Shown here in pieces: positions 8,328 to 17,606 of a stretch of DNA of 64,000 nt. Position numbers and translations under genes: made by a program. The DNA comes from Leifsonia sp. 71-9 (GTDB taxonomy: Bacteria > Actinomycetota > Actinomycetes > Actinomycetales > Microbacteriaceae), in contig NZ_MKVJ01000017.1 in the NCBI RefSeq assembly GCF_001898805.1, positions 456,112 to 520,111 on the forward strand, read 5' to 3'. Under the pieces are notes generated by a model. The model was not told the DNA's origin, did no database searches, and saw nothing but the letters and a program-made list of their open reading frames with translations. Each line of letters opens with the position of its first letter. The stretch's first letter is position 1.

Positions 8328-9518
8328 TCAGCGCGAGAGTGCGCGCACCGCCCGGGGATCGGGATCGAGCACGTGCTGGATCACCATGATCGCCGCGCCG
8401 ATCACGCCGCCGGTCTCGCCGGAGCGGGACTCGGTGATCGTCAGGTGCTGGGTGGCCAGCGGCGTCGACCGCTGGTAGACGACCTCCCGCACCCCGGCGA
8501 GCAGCTGCTCGCCGACACGGGAGAGGCCCCCGCCGACGATGACCATCGACGGGTTGAGGAGGTTGACGCAGGTCGCCACGACCTCGCCGAGATCGCGTCC
8601 GGCCTGGCGGATGGCCTCCTGGACGAGCGGATTGCCGGTGCGCGCGAGGTCGACGACGTCGTCGGTCGTCTCGGCCGGGATGCCCGCCGCTGTGAGCGCG
8701 CGGGCGATGGCCGGGCCGCTGGCGAGGGCTTCGAGGTCCGCATCCTGAGCGCCGTGGCTCGGGGTGTCCGCGCCGAACGGAACGCGCACGTGACCGAGGT
8801 CGCCGGCCGAGCCCTGGGCGCCGCGCTGGAGCCGGCCGCCGCTGATCAGGCCGGCGCCGATACCGGTCGCGACCTTCACGAACAGCAGGTCCGTCTGCTC
8901 GGGCCAGACGCGCGCGTGCTCGCCGAGGGCGAGGAGGTTCACGTCGTTGTCGACCAGAACGGGCACCTCGAAGACGCGCTGGACGTACGCGGGGATGTCG
9001 AAGCGGTCCCAGCCGGGCATGATCGGCGGGTTGACCGGCAGTCCGGTCGAGTGCTCCACCGGGCCGGGCACGCCGATCCCGATGCCGACCAGGTCGTCGA
9101 GCGGGCGTCCGCTCTCGCCGTAGAGGCGCCGCGCGCTCTCGAGGGCCCAGTCGAGCACGGACTCGGGTCCGTCGGCGATGCGGATGCGCTGGGATTCCCG
9201 GGCGAGGATGTCGCCGGCGAGATCGGCCAGTGCGACCACGGCGTGGGTCGCGCCCAGGTCGATCGCGACCACGACGCGCGACGACGGGTTGAAGCGCACC
9301 CGCGCGGGCGGGCGGCCTCCGGTCGACACGTCGTCGCCGGCCGGCGCGATGAGGCCGGATGCGGTGAGCGCATCGATGCGCACCGCGACGGTCGAGCGCG
9401 CGAGGCCGGTGAGCTCGGCGAGCTGCGCGCGCGTTCGCGGGACTCCGTCGCGCAGGATCGCCAGCAGATCGGCGGCGTCCGTCGCGACCAGCCCCGTCTC
9501 GCGCGCGGTGTCGGTCAT
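8328..9518 (-). CDS. ROK family transcriptional regulator
   Basis: 396 residues from the ATG at 9518; a longer open frame upstream overlaps the divergent promoter and is unlikely to be translated. The N-terminal winged helix (about 15-60) contains RTRAQLAELTGLARSTVAVRIDALTASGLI. The ROK sugar-kinase fold follows: AIDLGATHAVVALAD (phosphate loop), GIGIGVPGPV and LVDNDVNLLALGEHA. The usual zinc-binding CxCGxxGC motif of ROK proteins is replaced by a Cys-free stretch (GHVRVPFGADTPSHGAQDADLE). It sits between two divergent sugar operons and likely represses one or both until an inducing sugar binds. Confidence 0.92.
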   Translation of the reverse strand: MTDTARETGLVATDAADLLAILRDGVPRTRAQLAELTGLARSTVAVRIDALTASGLIAPAGDDVSTGGRPPARVRFNPSSRVVVAIDLGATHAVVALADLAGDILARESQRIRIADGPESVLDWALESARRLYGESGRPLDDLVGIGIGVPGPVEHSTGLPVNPPIMPGWDRFDIPAYVQRVFEVPVLVDNDVNLLALGEHARVWPEQTDLLFVKVATGIGAGLISGGRLQRGAQGSAGDLGHVRVPFGADTPSHGAQDADLEALASGPAIARALTAAGIPAETTDDVVDLARTGNPLVQEAIRQAGRDLGEVVATCVNLLNPSMVIVGGGLSRVGEQLLAGVREVVYQRSTPLATQHLTITESRSGETGGVIGAAIMVIQHVLDPDPRAVRALSR

Positions 9519-9582
9519 GCGGTCATTGAACCACACGCGCCGCCCGGCATCCAAAGGTTGTGCACGATCCGTCGACTTTTGA

Positions 9583-9611
9583 TTGACATCCGACAGAAGT
9601 CTCGGTTGAAT
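9583..9611 (+). promoter_or_regulatory. Sigma-70-type promoter of the isomerase/dehydrogenase operon
   Basis: TTGACA (9583-9588), a 17-nt spacer and TTGAAT (9606-9611) form a near-consensus promoter upstream of the operon starting at 9667. GACTT and AAGTC flank the -35 element (9574-9601) as an imperfect inverted repeat that could bind the divergent ROK regulator. Confidence 0.6.
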
Positions 9612-9666
9612 GGACCCGTCGCCATCCGGCGGCATCCATCCGCACCACCACTCGACGAGGAGCACT

Positions 9667-10410
9667 GTGTCGACGTCAAAACTCTCCGTGCAGCTCTATA
9701 CGGTCCGCGAGCTGCTGACCGAGGACACGGTCGGCACTCTGCGCCGCATCGCTGACATCGGCTTCACCCAGGTGGAGCCGTTCGCCTTCCTCGAGTTCGG
9801 CGACGCGCTCCGCGACGGCCTCGCCGAGGCGGGACTCACGGCCCCCACCACGCACCAGGGCTTCATCGGCGGCGACCTCGACCAGGTCTTCGGCGCCGCG
9901 CAGGCCCTCGGCATCCAGACGGTCATCGACCCGTTCGTCGCTCCGGAGCGCTGGCAGACGGCCGACGACGTCGCCGCGATCGCCGACCAGCTCAACGAGG
10001 CGGCCGAGGTCGCCGCCCGCTACGGCGTCCGCGCCGGGTACCACAACCACGCGCACGAGATCGAGAGCACGATCGAGGGCACCACCGCCCTCCAGTTCTT
10101 CGCCGGCAAGCTGGCGCCGGAGGTCGTGCTCGAGATCGACACGTACTGGGTCGCCGTCGGGGGGGAGGACCCGCTCACGCTGCTCCCCGCGCTCGGCGAC
10201 CGCGTCGTCGCCCTGCACATCAAGGACGGCCCCGGCACCACGGAGACGAAGGACCAGGTCGCCGTCGGCCAGGGCTCGCTCCCGATCGCCGACATCATCG
10301 CCGCCGCGCCCGACGCCCTGCGCGTCGTGGAGCTGGACGACTCGCGCGGCGACCGCTTCCAGGCCGTCGCCGACAGCTTCGCCTTCCTCACCGCCGAGGG
10401 CCTCGCGTGA
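9667..10410 (+). CDS. Sugar phosphate isomerase/epimerase (xylose isomerase-like TIM barrel)
   Basis: 247 residues from the GTG at 9667, preceded by GAGGAG. It opens LSVQLYTVRELL, the usual first strand of the family, and has YHNHAHEIE, VVLEIDTYWV and ALHIKDGPG, which place the metal-binding Glu/Asp/His residues on successive barrel strands, ending VVELDDSRGD. AP endonuclease 2-type barrels isomerise or epimerise sugars, keto-inositols or hydroxypyruvate. It is first in a four-gene operon (9667-13693) with two dehydrogenases and a second isomerase, with a 4-nt overlap to the next gene. Confidence 0.92.
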   Translation: MSTSKLSVQLYTVRELLTEDTVGTLRRIADIGFTQVEPFAFLEFGDALRDGLAEAGLTAPTTHQGFIGGDLDQVFGAAQALGIQTVIDPFVAPERWQTADDVAAIADQLNEAAEVAARYGVRAGYHNHAHEIESTIEGTTALQFFAGKLAPEVVLEIDTYWVAVGGEDPLTLLPALGDRVVALHIKDGPGTTETKDQVAVGQGSLPIADIIAAAPDALRVVELDDSRGDRFQAVADSFAFLTAEGLA

Positions 10411-11504
10411 GCGCCGGACGGGTGGGCGTCGGCGTCATCGGCGCGGGCGTGATCAGCAACGAGTACCTGGGCAACCTCACCTCGTTCCCCGACCTCGAGG
10501 TGCGCTTCGTCGCCGACATCGACCAGGAGCGCGCTCGTGCGCAGGCCGACAAGTACGGCGTCCCGGGCGCCGGCTCCGTGGAGGAGCTGCTGGCCGACGA
10601 CGGCATCGAGATCGTCGTCAACCTCACCATCCCGAAGGTGCACGTGGAGGTGGCGCTGCAGGCGCTCGCCGCGGGCAAGCACGTGTGGAGCGAGAAGCCG
10701 TTCGCGCTCGACCGCGCCACCGGGCAGGAGCTGCTCGACACCGCGAACGCCCGCGGACTGCGCGTGGCCACCGCGCCGGACACCTTCCTCGGCGCGGGCA
10801 TCCAGTCCGCCCGCCGCCTGCTCGAGAGCGGACGCATCGGCGCTCCGCTCACGGCGCTCACGCTGATGCAGTCGCCGGGCCCGGAGTCGTGGCACCCCAA
10901 CCCGGACTTCCTGTTCCAGGAGGGCGCGGGCCCGCTGTTCGATATCGGCCCGTACTACCTCACCGCGCTCGTGCAGCTCTTCGGTCCGGTCGCCCGCGTG
11001 GCCGCCGTGGCGTCGAAGTCGCGCGAGACCCGCGTCATCGGCTCGGGCCCGCGCGCAGGCGAGGAGTTCGCCGTGACGGTGCCGACGCACGTCAGCGCCC
11101 TCTACCAGTTCGAGAGCGGGCAGACCGCGCAGGCGATCTTCAGCTTCGACTCCAAGCTCGGCCGCACGCTCTTCGAGGTCGCCGGCGTCGAGGGCACCGT
11201 CGAGGTCCCCGACCCGAACACGTTCACGGGCGAGCTGCGCATCCACGGCGCCGAGGGCGAGGAGACGGTCGCCTCGACCGGTTCGACGTCGTCCCGCGGT
11301 ACCGGCGTCGTCGAACTGGCCCGCGCTATCCGCGCCGGTGTGCCCGAGCGCGCCTCGGGCGAGCAGGCGTTCCACGTGCTCGACGTGATGGTCGCGACCA
11401 TCGAGGCCGGGGAGTCCGGCGTCCCGGTGGAGGTCGCGAGCACCGTGCAGGTGGCTCCCGCCCTCCCCGAGGACTGGGACCCGCGAGCGGCGACGCTGGC
11501 GTAG
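10407..11504 (+). CDS. Gfo/Idh/MocA family oxidoreductase
   Basis: 365 residues. GVIGAGVISNEYLGNL (9-24) is the nucleotide-binding loop; the EKP signature is at 96-98 (WSEKPFALDRATG). The substrate domain has LFDIGPYYLTALVQLFG. The GTG start overlaps the stop of the upstream isomerase in GTGA, indicating translational coupling. It probably oxidises the same sugar or inositol derivative that the neighbouring isomerases handle. Confidence 0.93.
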   Translation: MSAGRVGVGVIGAGVISNEYLGNLTSFPDLEVRFVADIDQERARAQADKYGVPGAGSVEELLADDGIEIVVNLTIPKVHVEVALQALAAGKHVWSEKPFALDRATGQELLDTANARGLRVATAPDTFLGAGIQSARRLLESGRIGAPLTALTLMQSPGPESWHPNPDFLFQEGAGPLFDIGPYYLTALVQLFGPVARVAAVASKSRETRVIGSGPRAGEEFAVTVPTHVSALYQFESGQTAQAIFSFDSKLGRTLFEVAGVEGTVEVPDPNTFTGELRIHGAEGEETVASTGSTSSRGTGVVELARAIRAGVPERASGEQAFHVLDVMVATIEAGESGVPVEVASTVQVAPALPEDWDPRAATLA

Positions 11505-11525
11505 CCGGCGCGGAGACGGGAGGAC

Positions 11526-12665
11526 GTGACTGTGGGAGATGCGACGAACGGCGGCTTGACCCGCCGCGACGAGAGCCGGGCGGGCGAACGCCTCCGGGTC
11601 GCCATCGTGGGCGGCGGCTTCATGGCCGAGGTGCACACCCGGGCCGCGCGTGCGGCCCGAGCCGACCTGGCCGGGATCGTGTCGTCGACGCCGGAGAAGT
11701 CGGCGGCCGCGGCGGAGCGCCTGGGCGTCGCCCGCGCCTACGGCTCGCTCGACGAGCTGCTCGCGGACGACAGCATCGACGTGGTGCACGTCACCACGCC
11801 GAACGCGCTCCACGCGAAGCAGGCGGGCGCGGTCCTCGCCGCCGGCAAGCACGTCATCTGCGAGAAGCCGCTGGCCACCGCCACCGCCGACGCGGAGGAG
11901 CTGGTGCGCGCCGCCGAGGGCCGCGTGGCCACCGTGCCGTTCATCTACCGCTTCCACCCGCTGGTGCGGGAGGCGCGCCACCGCTTCGCCTCCGGGCAGG
12001 CCGGCCGCGTGCTCAGCATCAACGCCTCTTACCTCCAGGACTGGCTGCTGGGCTCGGGTGACGACAACTGGCGGGTGGACTCGGCGCAGGGCGGCCGCTC
12101 GCGCGCATTCGCCGACATCGGATCCCACCTCGTCGACCTCGTCGAGTTCGTGTCGGGGGATCGGGTCTCGCGCGTCTCCGCCACCAAGCGGACGGTCTTC
12201 GCCGAGCGGGCGTCGCACTCCGCGATCACCACGGAGGACGCCGTCGCGGTGGTCGTCGAGACCGTGGGCGGTGCGCTCGGCACCCTCCTCGTCTCGCAGG
12301 TCGCCCCCGGCCGCAAGAACAAGCTCTGGCTCGAGATCGCCGGCACCGCCGAGAGCGTGGCCTTCGACCAGGAGCAGCCCGAGACGCTGTGGGTCGGCCG
12401 CCGGGCGGGCAGCCTCCTCATCCCGCGCGACGGCGACCAGCTGAGCGCGGACGCCGCCCGGCTGTGCGTGGTCCCCTCGGGTCACCCGCAGGGCTACCAG
12501 GACGCGTTCAACGCGTTCATCGCCGACAGCTACGCAGCGGTCGCCGGGGAGAGCCCCGACGGCCTGCCGCGCTTCACCGACGGCCTGCGGGCCGTGCGGA
12601 TCACCGACGCCGTGCTCGACTCCGCCGAGGCGGGCACCTGGATCGAATTGGGAACGGAACGATGA
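11526..12665 (+). CDS. Gfo/Idh/MocA family oxidoreductase
   Basis: 379 residues. VAIVGGGFMAEVH (25-37) replaces the usual GxGxxG with GGGFMA; the EKP signature is at 113-115 (ICEKPLATATADAEE). The later segment RSRAFADIGSHLVDLVEF is the helix preceding the catalytic His/Asp region. GTG codons at 11526 and 11532 both follow GGGAGGAC; 11526 is taken. Two paralogous dehydrogenases in one operon suggest consecutive or complementary oxidations of one substrate. Its stop overlaps the next start by 4 nt. Confidence 0.92.
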   Translation: MTVGDATNGGLTRRDESRAGERLRVAIVGGGFMAEVHTRAARAARADLAGIVSSTPEKSAAAAERLGVARAYGSLDELLADDSIDVVHVTTPNALHAKQAGAVLAAGKHVICEKPLATATADAEELVRAAEGRVATVPFIYRFHPLVREARHRFASGQAGRVLSINASYLQDWLLGSGDDNWRVDSAQGGRSRAFADIGSHLVDLVEFVSGDRVSRVSATKRTVFAERASHSAITTEDAVAVVVETVGGALGTLLVSQVAPGRKNKLWLEIAGTAESVAFDQEQPETLWVGRRAGSLLIPRDGDQLSADAARLCVVPSGHPQGYQDAFNAFIADSYAAVAGESPDGLPRFTDGLRAVRITDAVLDSAEAGTWIELGTER

Positions 12666-13693
12666 CGGATCAGAACGAGTCGGGGCGCACCCACCCGGTC
12701 ACCCTCTTCACCGGCCAGTGGGCCGACCTCACGCTCGAGGAGGTGGCGAAGCTCGCGAGCGGGTGGGGCTACGACGGCCTCGAGATCGCCGCGTCGGGGG
12801 AGCACCTCGACGTCTGGCGCGCGGCCGAGGACGACGCGTACCTGCAGGGGCGCCTCGACATCCTGGACAAGTACGGGCTCAAGGTGTGGGCGATCTCCAA
12901 CCACCTTAAGGGCCAGGCCGTCTGCGACGACCCGATCGACTTCCGCCACCAGGCGATCGTCGGCTCGAAGGTCTGGGGCGACGGCGAGCCGGAGGGCGTG
13001 CGGCAGCGCGCCGCCGAAGAGCTGAAGCTCACCGCGAAGGTCGCGCGCAAGCTCGGCGTGGACACGGTCGTCGGCTTCACCGGGTCGAAGATCTGGCCGT
13101 ACGTCGCCCAGTTCCCGCCCGTCCCCGCCTCCGTCATCGACGCCGGCTACCAGGACTTCGCCGACCGGTGGAACCCCATCCTCGACGTGTTCGACGGCGA
13201 GGGCGTGCGGTTCGCCCACGAGGTGCACCCGTCCGAGATCGCGTACGACTACTGGTCGAGTGTCCGGTCGCTGGAGGCCATCGACCACCGCGAGGCGTTC
13301 GGCTTCAACTGGGACCCGTCGCACATGATGTGGCAGGACATCGACCCGGTCGGCTTCATCGTCGACTTCCAGGACCGCATCTACCACGTGGACTGCAAGG
13401 ACACCCGCCTGCGCCCCCGCAACGGCCGCGCCGGCGTGCTGGGCTCGCACCTGCCGTGGGGCGACCCGCGCCGCGGCTGGGACTTCGTCTCGACCGGGCA
13501 CGGCGACGTGCCGTGGGAGGACTCCTTCCGCGCGCTCGAGTCGATCGGCTACACCGGCCCCATCTCCATCGAGTGGGAGGACGCCGGCATGGACCGCCTG
13601 CACGGCGCGAAGGAGGCCGTCGGCTACATCCGCTCGCTGCTCTGGAAGCAGCCGACCGCCTCGTTCGACGCCGCGTTCAGCAACCAGGACTGA
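12662..13693 (+). CDS. Sugar phosphate isomerase/epimerase (larger TIM barrel)
   Basis: 343 residues from the ATG overlapping the previous stop (ATGA). Family motifs in order: GWGYDGLEIAASGEHLDVW, RFAHEVHPSEIAYDY, FGFNWDPSHMMWQDIDP, IYHVDCKDTRLRP and ISIEWEDAGMDR, supplying a Glu/Asp/His/Glu metal site. This longer type is often found with Gfo/Idh/MocA enzymes in inositol or keto-sugar operons. It is the last gene of the operon. Confidence 0.93.
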   Translation: MTDQNESGRTHPVTLFTGQWADLTLEEVAKLASGWGYDGLEIAASGEHLDVWRAAEDDAYLQGRLDILDKYGLKVWAISNHLKGQAVCDDPIDFRHQAIVGSKVWGDGEPEGVRQRAAEELKLTAKVARKLGVDTVVGFTGSKIWPYVAQFPPVPASVIDAGYQDFADRWNPILDVFDGEGVRFAHEVHPSEIAYDYWSSVRSLEAIDHREAFGFNWDPSHMMWQDIDPVGFIVDFQDRIYHVDCKDTRLRPRNGRAGVLGSHLPWGDPRRGWDFVSTGHGDVPWEDSFRALESIGYTGPISIEWEDAGMDRLHGAKEAVGYIRSLLWKQPTASFDAAFSNQD

Positions 13694-13738
13694 GGCGGCC
13701 GCGGCCGCGGTGTCACCCCGGATGGCTAGGCTCGACTC

Positions 13739-14341
13739 GTGAGTACGGAGAGCATCATCCGGGGTGAGGACTGGTACGGGCGCGACCTCGACGGGGTGGA
13801 GTTCACCGACGTCGAGTTCGTGGACGTCGACATGACGGAGCTGCGCTCCTCGGGCGCCACCTTCACCCGATGCACGTTCCGGTCGGTGCGGTTCAACGTG
13901 AGCGAGCACACCGACTCGGCGTTCGTGAACTGCAGCTTCCAGGGCTGCAACTTCTTCGACACGACCTTCCGGCGCTGCAAGCTGACCGGCAGCACGTTCC
14001 ACTCCTGCGACTTCGCGCTGCTCAAAGTGGAGGGCGGCAACTGGGGCTTCACCGGCCTCTCGCGCGCCGAACTGCGGGGCGCGGAGTTCCGCGGGGTGCG
14101 CCTCCGGGAAGCCGACCTGGGCGAGGCGCGCTGCGCCGAGTCCCGGTTCGACGGGTGCGACCTCTCGGGCGCGACGCTCACCGGTGCCGACTTCACCGCC
14201 GCCTCCCTCGTCGGCAGCGACCTCACCGGGGTCGACCCGGCCGACGTCCTCCTGCGCGGCGCCACGATCGACGAACGCCAGGCCGTCGTGCTCGCCGAGG
14301 CCCTCGGGATGCTCGTGGTCCCGACTCCCACCGCCACGTGA
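13739..14341 (+). CDS. Pentapeptide-repeat protein
   Basis: 200 residues, almost entirely A(D/N)LXX-type five-residue repeats from about 20 to 180: for example TFTRCTFRSV, CSFQGCNF, GSTFHSCDF, AELRGAEFRGV, CDLSGATLTGADF. Such repeats fold as a right-handed quadrilateral beta helix, as in MfpA and Qnr, which mimic DNA and protect gyrase. Whether this protein binds gyrase is not shown. The rather frequent Cys at the i position resembles Qnr/MfpA-like proteins. GTG start; its stop codon abuts the hairpin at 14341. Confidence 0.88.
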   Translation: MSTESIIRGEDWYGRDLDGVEFTDVEFVDVDMTELRSSGATFTRCTFRSVRFNVSEHTDSAFVNCSFQGCNFFDTTFRRCKLTGSTFHSCDFALLKVEGGNWGFTGLSRAELRGAEFRGVRLREADLGEARCAESRFDGCDLSGATLTGADFTAASLVGSDLTGVDPADVLLRGATIDERQAVVLAEALGMLVVPTPTAT

Positions 14342-14393
14342 TTCGTGCCGAATGGCGACTTAGCGGAGCGCTAAGTCGACATTCGGCACGAAT
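14341..14393. terminator. Bidirectional hairpin terminator, member of a palindromic repeat family
   Basis: Arms of 25 nt (14341-14365 and 14369-14393) pair with one mismatch around the loop GAG. It fills the gap between convergent genes, and its first base is the last base of the upstream stop codon. The core CGACATTCGGCACGAAT recurs at 47353-47413 and in part at 42336-42394. Confidence 0.75.
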
Positions 14394-14402
14394 GTGGCCG
14401 GG

Positions 14403-15074
<672 letters not shown>

Positions 15075-15097
15075 GGGTGCTCCTTGGGGCGATGGGG

Positions 15098-16669
15098 TCA
15101 GGCGACCGAGCGGAGGGCGGCGGCGGGGCGGAGGCGCGAGGCACGCCAGCCGCCGATCGCACCGGCGATCAGGCCGCCGAGGACAGCGAGGCCGACCGCG
15201 CCGAGGATGATCCAGAGGGTGATGGGGGCGTGGAGGGCGATCTCGCTGGTCGAGGCCGCCGCCTGCCGTGCGCCGGCGAAGCCGCCGCCCGCACCGCCGA
15301 AGCCGCCTCCGGCACCGCCGAAGCCGCCTCCCGGTGCGTTGGTCGCCGCCGTGCCGACGGCTCCCGCACCGCGACCCGCGGCGTCGGCGACACCGGTCCG
15401 GGTGTTGACGCTGCCGGTGAGGGTCGGGGAGACCAGGTTCACGATGAGGACGCCGAGGAGTCCGACGGCCACGCCGATGATGCCGCCGATGACGCCCTGC
15501 ACGACCGACTCGCCCGCGACCTGCCCGACGATGCGGCCGTTGGACCAGCCGATCGCCTTGAGGGTGCCGAACTCGCGGGTGCGGCGGGTGACGCCGGAGA
15601 TCGTGAACAGGATGGCGATGAGGAACGCCGCGGCGAGCACGATGAGCGAGAGCCAGGTGCCGAGGTTCGAGATCAGGCTCCCCGCGCTCCCGAGCGAGCC
15701 GGAGACGTCGGAGGCGAGGTCGGCCTGGGTGCTGACGGTCGCGGTCGGGAGCGCCTTCGTCAGATCGGTCTTGATCTGCGAGATGTCGCTGGAGGAGGCC
15801 GCCGTCACGTAGACGGAGGAGATCTTGCCCGTCTGGCCCGAGAGGGTCTGCGCGACGTCGAGGGGGATGTAGGCGTTGGAGGCGGTGGTCGAGTCGGAGC
15901 CCGTGGCCGCGACGACGCCGATGACGCTGAAGTCGGTGCCGCCGATGGTGACGGTGTCGCCGACGGCCTTGCTGGCCGACTTCGCGTAGGCGGAGTCGAG
16001 CACGACGACGTCCTTGCCGGCGTCCGCCTTCGTGAAGGTGCGGCCCGAGGTCAGGGTGACCGACGCGAGCGGGCCGACCGACTTGCCGGCCGGGTCGAGT
16101 CCGAGCACGCTGAACGAGTCGACGTTGAACGAGCTCCCGCCGGCGCCGTCCGCGCCTCCCGTCGGGGCGGGGGAGGGGACGGTCGCCGCGCTGCCGCCGG
16201 TCCCGCCGGCCTGGCGCTCCTGGCGCAGCTGCTGGAAGTCGGGGAGGGTGCCGCTGAAGCTGGTGTTCGTCAGCGAGAGCACCGCGGCCGCGGCGGAGAC
16301 GTTCTGCACCTTCTGCACGGTCGTCAGGGCCGAGTCCGCCATCACGGTGGCGCCGCGGGTCGGCTCGAGGCGGGAGGTGTTGACGCTGCGGCTGCCGCCG
16401 GCGTCCGTCCCGGCGTTGGCGCCGAAGTCGAAGCGTCCGCCGCCGCCCGGCTGGCCGGTCGCGGTGGCGGCCGTCGCGGGCTCGCTGACGGTGATGTCGG
16501 TGCCGACGCCGTAGACGGACTGGAGGACGCTGGCCTGCGCGTCCTTCACTCCGGCGGAGACCGCGTTGACGATGATCACGAGGGCGATCGCGAGGGCCAT
16601 GCCGATCGCGATGATGATCGTCTGCTTGCGACGGTTGAGGAGTTCCCGTCGCAGATATGTGCCGAACAT
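15098..16669 (-). CDS. ABC transporter permease (FtsX/MacB family)
   Basis: 523 residues from the ATG at 16669, which has GGAAG 5 nt upstream; a TTG 12 nt earlier is in frame but lacks such a site. A TM segment at about 17-40 is followed by a large extracytoplasmic MacB-like domain (to about 325), then three TM segments with the conserved TRRTREFGTLKAIGWSNGRI between the first two. An unusual Gly-rich stretch made of three GGGFGGA-type repeats lies in the last loop, before the final TM. It sits next to its ATPase and diverges from a two-component system that may regulate it. Confidence 0.93.
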   Translation of the reverse strand: MFGTYLRRELLNRRKQTIIIAIGMALAIALVIIVNAVSAGVKDAQASVLQSVYGVGTDITVSEPATAATATGQPGGGGRFDFGANAGTDAGGSRSVNTSRLEPTRGATVMADSALTTVQKVQNVSAAAAVLSLTNTSFSGTLPDFQQLRQERQAGGTGGSAATVPSPAPTGGADGAGGSSFNVDSFSVLGLDPAGKSVGPLASVTLTSGRTFTKADAGKDVVVLDSAYAKSASKAVGDTVTIGGTDFSVIGVVAATGSDSTTASNAYIPLDVAQTLSGQTGKISSVYVTAASSSDISQIKTDLTKALPTATVSTQADLASDVSGSLGSAGSLISNLGTWLSLIVLAAAFLIAILFTISGVTRRTREFGTLKAIGWSNGRIVGQVAGESVVQGVIGGIIGVAVGLLGVLIVNLVSPTLTGSVNTRTGVADAAGRGAGAVGTAATNAPGGGFGGAGGGFGGAGGGFAGARQAAASTSEIALHAPITLWIILGAVGLAVLGGLIAGAIGGWRASRLRPAAALRSVA

Positions 16670-16835
16670 GTGGGCTTCCAAACTGAGCTGTGGTCCGATG
16701 ATGACGGGGGGACGCTAGGTCCGGCCCCTTTCGGGCGCTTATGCCGTTGCTATGTTTTCGCTGAAGATGTGAGGGATCGAAGCTCTCAGACTGCTCATAG
16801 GTTTCGCATAGCCAGCGCGAAGACCCCTCCTCATA

Positions 16836-17606
16836 ATGGGAAAGGTGACCATCAACGCCCGCGCCGCCTCCAGCGCCTCCAGCCAGCCCCGTTCCCTTCT
16901 GCGCCGTGCGGACGGCAGCTCCATCCGCGTGCTCGTCGTCGACGACGAGTCCACGCTGACGGATCTGCTGGCGATGGCGCTGCACTACGAGGACTGGGAG
17001 GTGAAGACCGCGGCCAACGGCCAGCAGGCGCTGCAGCTCTCGCGCGAGTTCAAGCCGGATGTGGTGGTGCTCGACATCATGCTCCCCGACATCGACGGGC
17101 TGCAGGTGCTCTCGCGCATGCGCGCCGACGGCAACGAAGCGCCCGTGCTCTTCCTCACCGCGAAGGACTCCCTCGACGACCGCATCGCCGGCCTCACCGC
17201 CGGAGGTGACGACTACGTGACGAAGCCGTTCAGCCTGGAGGAGCTGGTGGCGCGTCTGCGGGGCTTGCTGCGCCGGTCGCGCGCGGCGGTGGCGGACCAG
17301 GACGACCCGGTGCTGATCGTGGGCGACCTCGTGCTGGACGAGGACAGCTACGAGGTGCACCGCGATGGCGAGCCCATCCAGCTCACCGCGACGGAGTTCG
17401 AGCTGCTGCGCTTCCTGATGCGCAACCCGCGGCGCGTGCTCAGCAAGGCGCAGATCCTGGACCGGGTCTGGAGCTACGACTTCGGCGGCTCCTCCAGCGT
17501 GGTCGAGCTGTACATCTCCTACCTGCGCAAGAAGATCGACGCCGGACGCCCCGCGATGATCCACACCGTGCGCGGGGCCGGCTACATGGTGAAGGCAGCG
17601 CAATGA
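16836..17606 (+). CDS. OmpR-family response regulator
   Basis: 256 residues. Receiver domain 30-145 with acidic D36/D37, phosphoacceptor D80 in VVVLDIMLPD, T108 and K130; the winged-helix output domain is about 160-253, ending VRGAGYMVK. The first 28 residues are an extra Ser/Ala-rich extension. ATG 16836 is used, but CATAAT at 16832-16837 is a good -10 element placing the transcript start near GTG 16845, so a leaderless mRNA starting there is a real alternative. Overlaps the kinase gene by 4 nt (ATGA). Confidence 0.95.
   Translation: MGKVTINARAASSASSQPRSLLRRADGSSIRVLVVDDESTLTDLLAMALHYEDWEVKTAANGQQALQLSREFKPDVVVLDIMLPDIDGLQVLSRMRADGNEAPVLFLTAKDSLDDRIAGLTAGGDDYVTKPFSLEELVARLRGLLRRSRAAVADQDDPVLIVGDLVLDEDSYEVHRDGEPIQLTATEFELLRFLMRNPRRVLSKAQILDRVWSYDFGGSSSVVELYISYLRKKIDAGRPAMIHTVRGAGYMVKAAQ

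Noticed and set aside
9610-9666. Upstream in-frame start for the isomerase at 9610
   Set aside because: It would overlap the -10 element and adds a non-homologous His/Ser-rich leader; the GTG at 9667 has GAGGAG.
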